This document shows, piece by piece, positions 53,785-56,088 of a stretch of 56,088 bases of DNA. Numbering within the stretch: the stretch's first letter is position 1; each line of letters starts with the position of its first letter. This stretch comes from SAR324 cluster bacterium (GTDB taxonomy: Bacteria > SAR324 > NAC60-12), in NCBI GenBank assembly GCA_015231825.1, contig JADGAV010000032.1:1-56088 (forward strand). The letters run 5' to 3'. Both the position numbers and the translations under genes were made by a program. The notes beneath the pieces were generated by a model. The model was not told the origin of the DNA and searched no databases. It saw only the letters and a list, made by a program, of their open reading frames with translations.

Positions 53785-54627
53785 TTACATCAACTTATAA
53801 AGAATCCAGGAAAAAAGGACCATAATCGACAAATATATGAGCGAGATTGCCGCAGAATAGCCTAAATCAAATTGTTGAACCGCTGTTCTCATAAGGCTGT
53901 GGGAGAGAAACACCGTCGACTCACCCGGTCCGCCTTTCGTCAAAATATAGGGTTCAGCATAAACCATAAAACTGTCAAGAAAACGCAAAAAAACTGCGAT
54001 TATCAGTACGCGTTTAATCTTGGGAAGCTCTACATAGCGAAATACATTCCAGCGATTGGCACCATCAATTCGGGCTGCCTGATAGTACCTGCCGGGAATC
54101 GCGAGCAATCCAGAATAACATAAAAGAACCACAAGACTTGTCCAGTGCCATACATCTACAAAGACAATAACTGACCAGGCTGCAATCACATTGTTGATAT
54201 CGATTCGGAGATCAAGCAAAGAGAGTAACACACCGAGAGAACCCCATTGAGGATGGATCATCAGAAGCCACAAAAGTCCCACCACTACGAGAGGAATCAT
54301 CAGTGGGATCGCAATGGCGATTATATAAAATGCAACTAATTTACCGCTTCTTGGCAAGGAAAGAGCAATCAGGATACCGAGGGGGATCTCAATGGCCATC
54401 ACGATCGCAGAATAGGCGAACGTGCGCAGTAAGGTATAGTAAAAATCTTTTGAATTGAGAACCTGAATAAACCATTTGGAACCAACCCAGATAAAACTGT
54501 TGCCGTAGAACACATCCAGAACTGAAAAGTTTACTATAGTAATTATCGGGATTATGGAACTGCCGCCCACAAGAATCAGGGCAGGTAGAATCAGGAAAAA
54601 AGAACTGTTTCGTGTTGGTTTTAACAT
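53785..54627 (-). CDS. Carbohydrate-type ABC importer permease (MalF-like)
   Basis: A 280-residue permease with about six helices and a coupling motif near YYQAARIDGANRWNVFRYVELP, matching the first permease (MalF/UgpA-like) of carbohydrate ABC importers. ATG 54627 is preferred; a TTG 24 nt upstream is the longest possible start, and an in-frame TAG closes the frame 12 codons further. The upstream side has neither a binding protein nor an ATPase gene and leads directly to a mercury module, so the operon may have been cut by rearrangement. It partners with the MalG-like protein encoded next to it. Confidence 0.85.
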   Translation of the reverse strand: MLKPTRNSSFFLILPALILVGGSSIIPIITIVNFSVLDVFYGNSFIWVGSKWFIQVLNSKDFYYTLLRTFAYSAIVMAIEIPLGILIALSLPRSGKLVAFYIIAIAIPLMIPLVVVGLLWLLMIHPQWGSLGVLLSLLDLRIDINNVIAAWSVIVFVDVWHWTSLVVLLCYSGLLAIPGRYYQAARIDGANRWNVFRYVELPKIKRVLIIAVFLRFLDSFMVYAEPYILTKGGPGESTVFLSHSLMRTAVQQFDLGYSAAISLIYLSIMVLFSWILYKLM

Positions 54628-54805
54628 TGCCTTTATTTTCTCAATAGGCAAACAGGCGTCTTGGACGACGTTCTAGTTGATCACGGTGAAGAATCAGGAA
54701 AAGGGCAAGAACTCCCAAATGACCGCAAACGATATACGCAGGATGTTAATAGCGAATCTGGTCCATCCGTTTGCTGGAGTCTGATTCATCCAGTAATTAA
54801 GGAAC

Positions 54806-54994
54806 TTACCCCTTATGGAAGTAGGCATACATTGTCAGACCAATGAAAAAAAACAGTACCGGCAGGAGTATATAGTCGAGAGTGCCAACAAACGCACCGA
54901 ACCCAAATGCGCCCAATATGAATACAAGTAAAGGAGTGAAACAACACAATGCCGAAACAATTGTCCCAAAAATCCCAATTTTTAGTATTTTCAT
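54806..54994 (-). CDS. merF: MerF-like mercury transport protein, short form
   Basis: A 62-residue membrane protein with two helices and the Cys pair C17-C18 in ALCCFTPLLVFILGAFGFGA, as in MerF mercuric ion transporters. Classical MerF (about 80 residues) has a second Cys pair near the C-terminus, which is missing here, so the protein is short at that end. It may still pass Hg(II) or another soft metal across the inner membrane with help from a partner. Its start overlaps the preceding metallochaperone gene by ATGA, indicating translational coupling. No merA, merR or merP is in the window. Confidence 0.8.
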   Translation of the reverse strand: MKILKIGIFGTIVSALCCFTPLLVFILGAFGFGAFVGTLDYILLPVLFFFIGLTMYAYFHKG

Positions 54995-55419
54995 TTTCCT
55001 CTTGGAAAGTTTTTAAGACAACAATGACCTGAAGGATTACGGGTTTCACAGTCACAGTTTTGATTTTTTGTTTGCTCGATCACAAAACCTTTTATCGATG
55101 GATTTTCATCTACTTGTTTTGCACTCACCCCAAAACAATAACATAAAATCCGATCGTCTCCTTTTTCTTTTTGACCAATGGACGTTCGCAAACGGTCTTT
55201 GCAGATGACCGAACCTTGATTCGTAAAATACACCACGTCACACTCCGGATCATCGCAAAAATAGTGCTGATAGTCTTTTTCTTCATAGTCCCATGGTGAT
55301 CTGAGATGATGAAGCACTGTTTTGCTTTCCACTATTTGATAGCTTTTCCCGTTTATCGGACAAATGTGACTGGAGGGGGCGCCAGAAGTGCTTTTTGACG
55401 AATTGCAGCAATCAATCAT
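54991..55419 (-). CDS. Cys-rich iron-sulfur metallochaperone-like protein (CopZ/BFD-type)
   Basis: A 142-residue soluble protein with twelve Cys: positions 4, 5, 20, 55, 60, 73, 93, 95, 122, 124, 133 and 134. The middle (YFCDDPECDVVYF, then VICKDRL) and the C-terminal CYCFGVSAKQVDENP plus CDC and HCC resemble the N-terminal [2Fe-2S]/zinc part of Archaeoglobus-type CopZ and BFD-like domains. Such proteins accompany merF-like genes as putative metal chaperones. A GGAGG site precedes the ATG at 55419. Its 3' end overlaps merF by ATGA. The metal (Hg, Cu or other) is not certain. Confidence 0.75.
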   Translation of the reverse strand: MIDCCNSSKSTSGAPSSHICPINGKSYQIVESKTVLHHLRSPWDYEEKDYQHYFCDDPECDVVYFTNQGSVICKDRLRTSIGQKEKGDDRILCYCFGVSAKQVDENPSIKGFVIEQTKNQNCDCETRNPSGHCCLKNFPRGK

Positions 55420-55973
55420 AGTTCCTCCAAATTAAAATTCCAATGTTTGGATGAGAGTATGCTGGAGTGATGCGGTAAAGGAACACAGCGAGTTCAATCC
55501 TTTCAATTGACTTGTCATCCGCTTCCTTGAGATTCTCAACAATCTCTTAATTTTTCAGATGCCGTGAGCATCTTATCCTCCGTCCACAAAGCACTCCTGG
55601 AAGCAAAGAATCGGCTAACAAACGGACATCCCCAAAAATTAATTAAGAATCAATGAAATATAGAAATTCTTTTTGAGAAGTGACCGCAGTTTTCACGAAG
55701 ACTCATGAAAGAGATTGTATTTCATTTCATCTTTTGATGCCTCCACAGGCAGGTTCTTCGATAATAATTGGATGGCAGATGACCATTCGATCCATAATTA
55801 ATTGTTCAAGCACCAATCTCCACGACGCAAACAGTTAATCAATCACAATGCCTCTCATTGATCTATACAAACATGATTTTTATGTATGATATTGTCAATT
55901 GAATTATGGGAGATTCTTGGAAAAAAGGCAGAGAAAATAGCGCTACCAAGCATTTTGAGAAAGAGGAAAGGAA

Positions 55974-56088
55974 TAGGGTCAGGCTTGTATAATAGTATAA
56001 ATATACTATTTTTGCCAACACTTTAAAGAATTATCCTCGATTACGGACATCGTACGGTCAATTTGAATTTAAAAATGTAGGGTCAGGC
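55974..56088. repeat. Two copies of an 11-nt repeat, TAGGGTCAGGC
   Basis: TAGGGTCAGGC occurs at 55974-55984 and 56078-56088, 104 nt apart; the second ends exactly at the window edge. I have seen AGGGTCAGGC-type sequences near Y1 (REP-associated) transposases in aquatic bacteria, so it may mark a mobile-element boundary continuing beyond the window. Confidence 0.45.
55991..56010. repeat. AT-rich perfect palindrome
   Basis: AATAGTATA and TATACTATT are perfect 9-nt inverted arms separated by two bases, followed by TTT. It lies between the two 11-nt repeats and could be a hairpin recognised by a Y1-type transposase, or an operator. Confidence 0.45.

Larger units (their letters stand above)
55420..56088. 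other. Non-coding right end before the mercury module
   Basis: No convincing gene in 669 nt. A candidate plus-strand promoter is TTGATC (55858-55863), 17 nt, TATGTA (55881-55886). The first ~80 nt should contain the promoter of the metallochaperone gene, but no MerR-type operator is recognisable. The end holds the repeats listed separately. Confidence 0.4.

Overview
The window looks like chromosomal DNA of a Gram-negative, moderately AT-rich, probably marine bacterium. The Gram-negative evidence is kdsA (KDO synthesis), a type I secretion operon, a lipoprotein and periplasmic binding proteins. The mix of sulfide:quinone-oxidoreductase-like, corrinoid methyltransferase, aminoethylphosphonate-uptake and plant-type glutamate-cysteine ligase genes would suit an uncultivated SAR324/deltaproteobacterial-type marine lineage. 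That placement is an inference from gene content; the window has no rRNA or tRNA to anchor it.

Layout. (i) 1-8305, minus strand: a type I secretion operon with a large acidic Thr/Asp/Glu-rich protein running off the left edge, an HlyD adaptor, two different ABC half-transporters and, between them, a protein with three hemerythrin domains. A STAS gene split by a frameshift lies at its head. (ii) 8306-9064: the tail of an IS91-like transposase. (iii) 9065-13345, minus: a polyamine-type binding protein, a hybrid histidine kinase and a CheY-like receiver. (iv) 13734-15161, plus: an unrecognised helical protein. (v) 15184-19811, minus: an SQR-like flavoprotein fused to CBS domains, then cbiE, cbiA and cobO. 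(vi) 20085-22383, minus: a DUF547 protein and glutamate-cysteine ligase. (vii) 22558-25066, plus: a Xer-like protein with altered catalytic residues, a ParA ATPase and a DUF3102-like partner. (viii) 25113-30094, plus: a biotin-carboxylase/biotin-carrier protein and a GT-C glycosyltransferase with TPRs. (ix) 30120-33108, minus: a phosphoesterase, a PilZ-like protein, kdsA and a shikimate-kinase-like gene. (x) 33286-40295, plus: a PbfA-like PLP enzyme followed by a corrinoid protein, its reductive activator, two unknown small proteins and an MttB-family methyltransferase. (xi) 40338-46985, minus: a DUF6279 lipoprotein, an MFS carrier and a 2-aminoethylphosphonate-type ABC importer. (xii) 47411-50882, plus: an APC transporter fused to RCK and PTS-EIIA-like domains, and a small helical protein. 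(xiii) 51047-55419, minus: an acyltransferase with a GyrI-like tail, two sugar-type ABC permeases without partners, and a short mercury module. (xiv) 55420-56088: non-coding, with a repeated 11-mer and an AT-rich palindrome.

How the genes may work together. The secretion operon encodes an asymmetric ABC pair. The 567-aa subunit has lost the Walker A lysine, the catalytic glutamate and the H-loop histidine, while the 707-aa subunit keeps these but has a destroyed signature motif. This is the pattern expected of a heterodimer with one working ATP site. A hemerythrin gene embedded in the same operon suggests a link to oxygen or redox state. In the right half, a PbfA-like lyase, an MttB-type corrinoid demethylation set and an aminoethylphosphonate importer lie within 14 kb. 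Together they could form a route for using N-methylated aminophosphonates. The cobalamin genes would supply the corrinoid cofactor that this methyltransferase needs. These pathway links are hypotheses from gene context.
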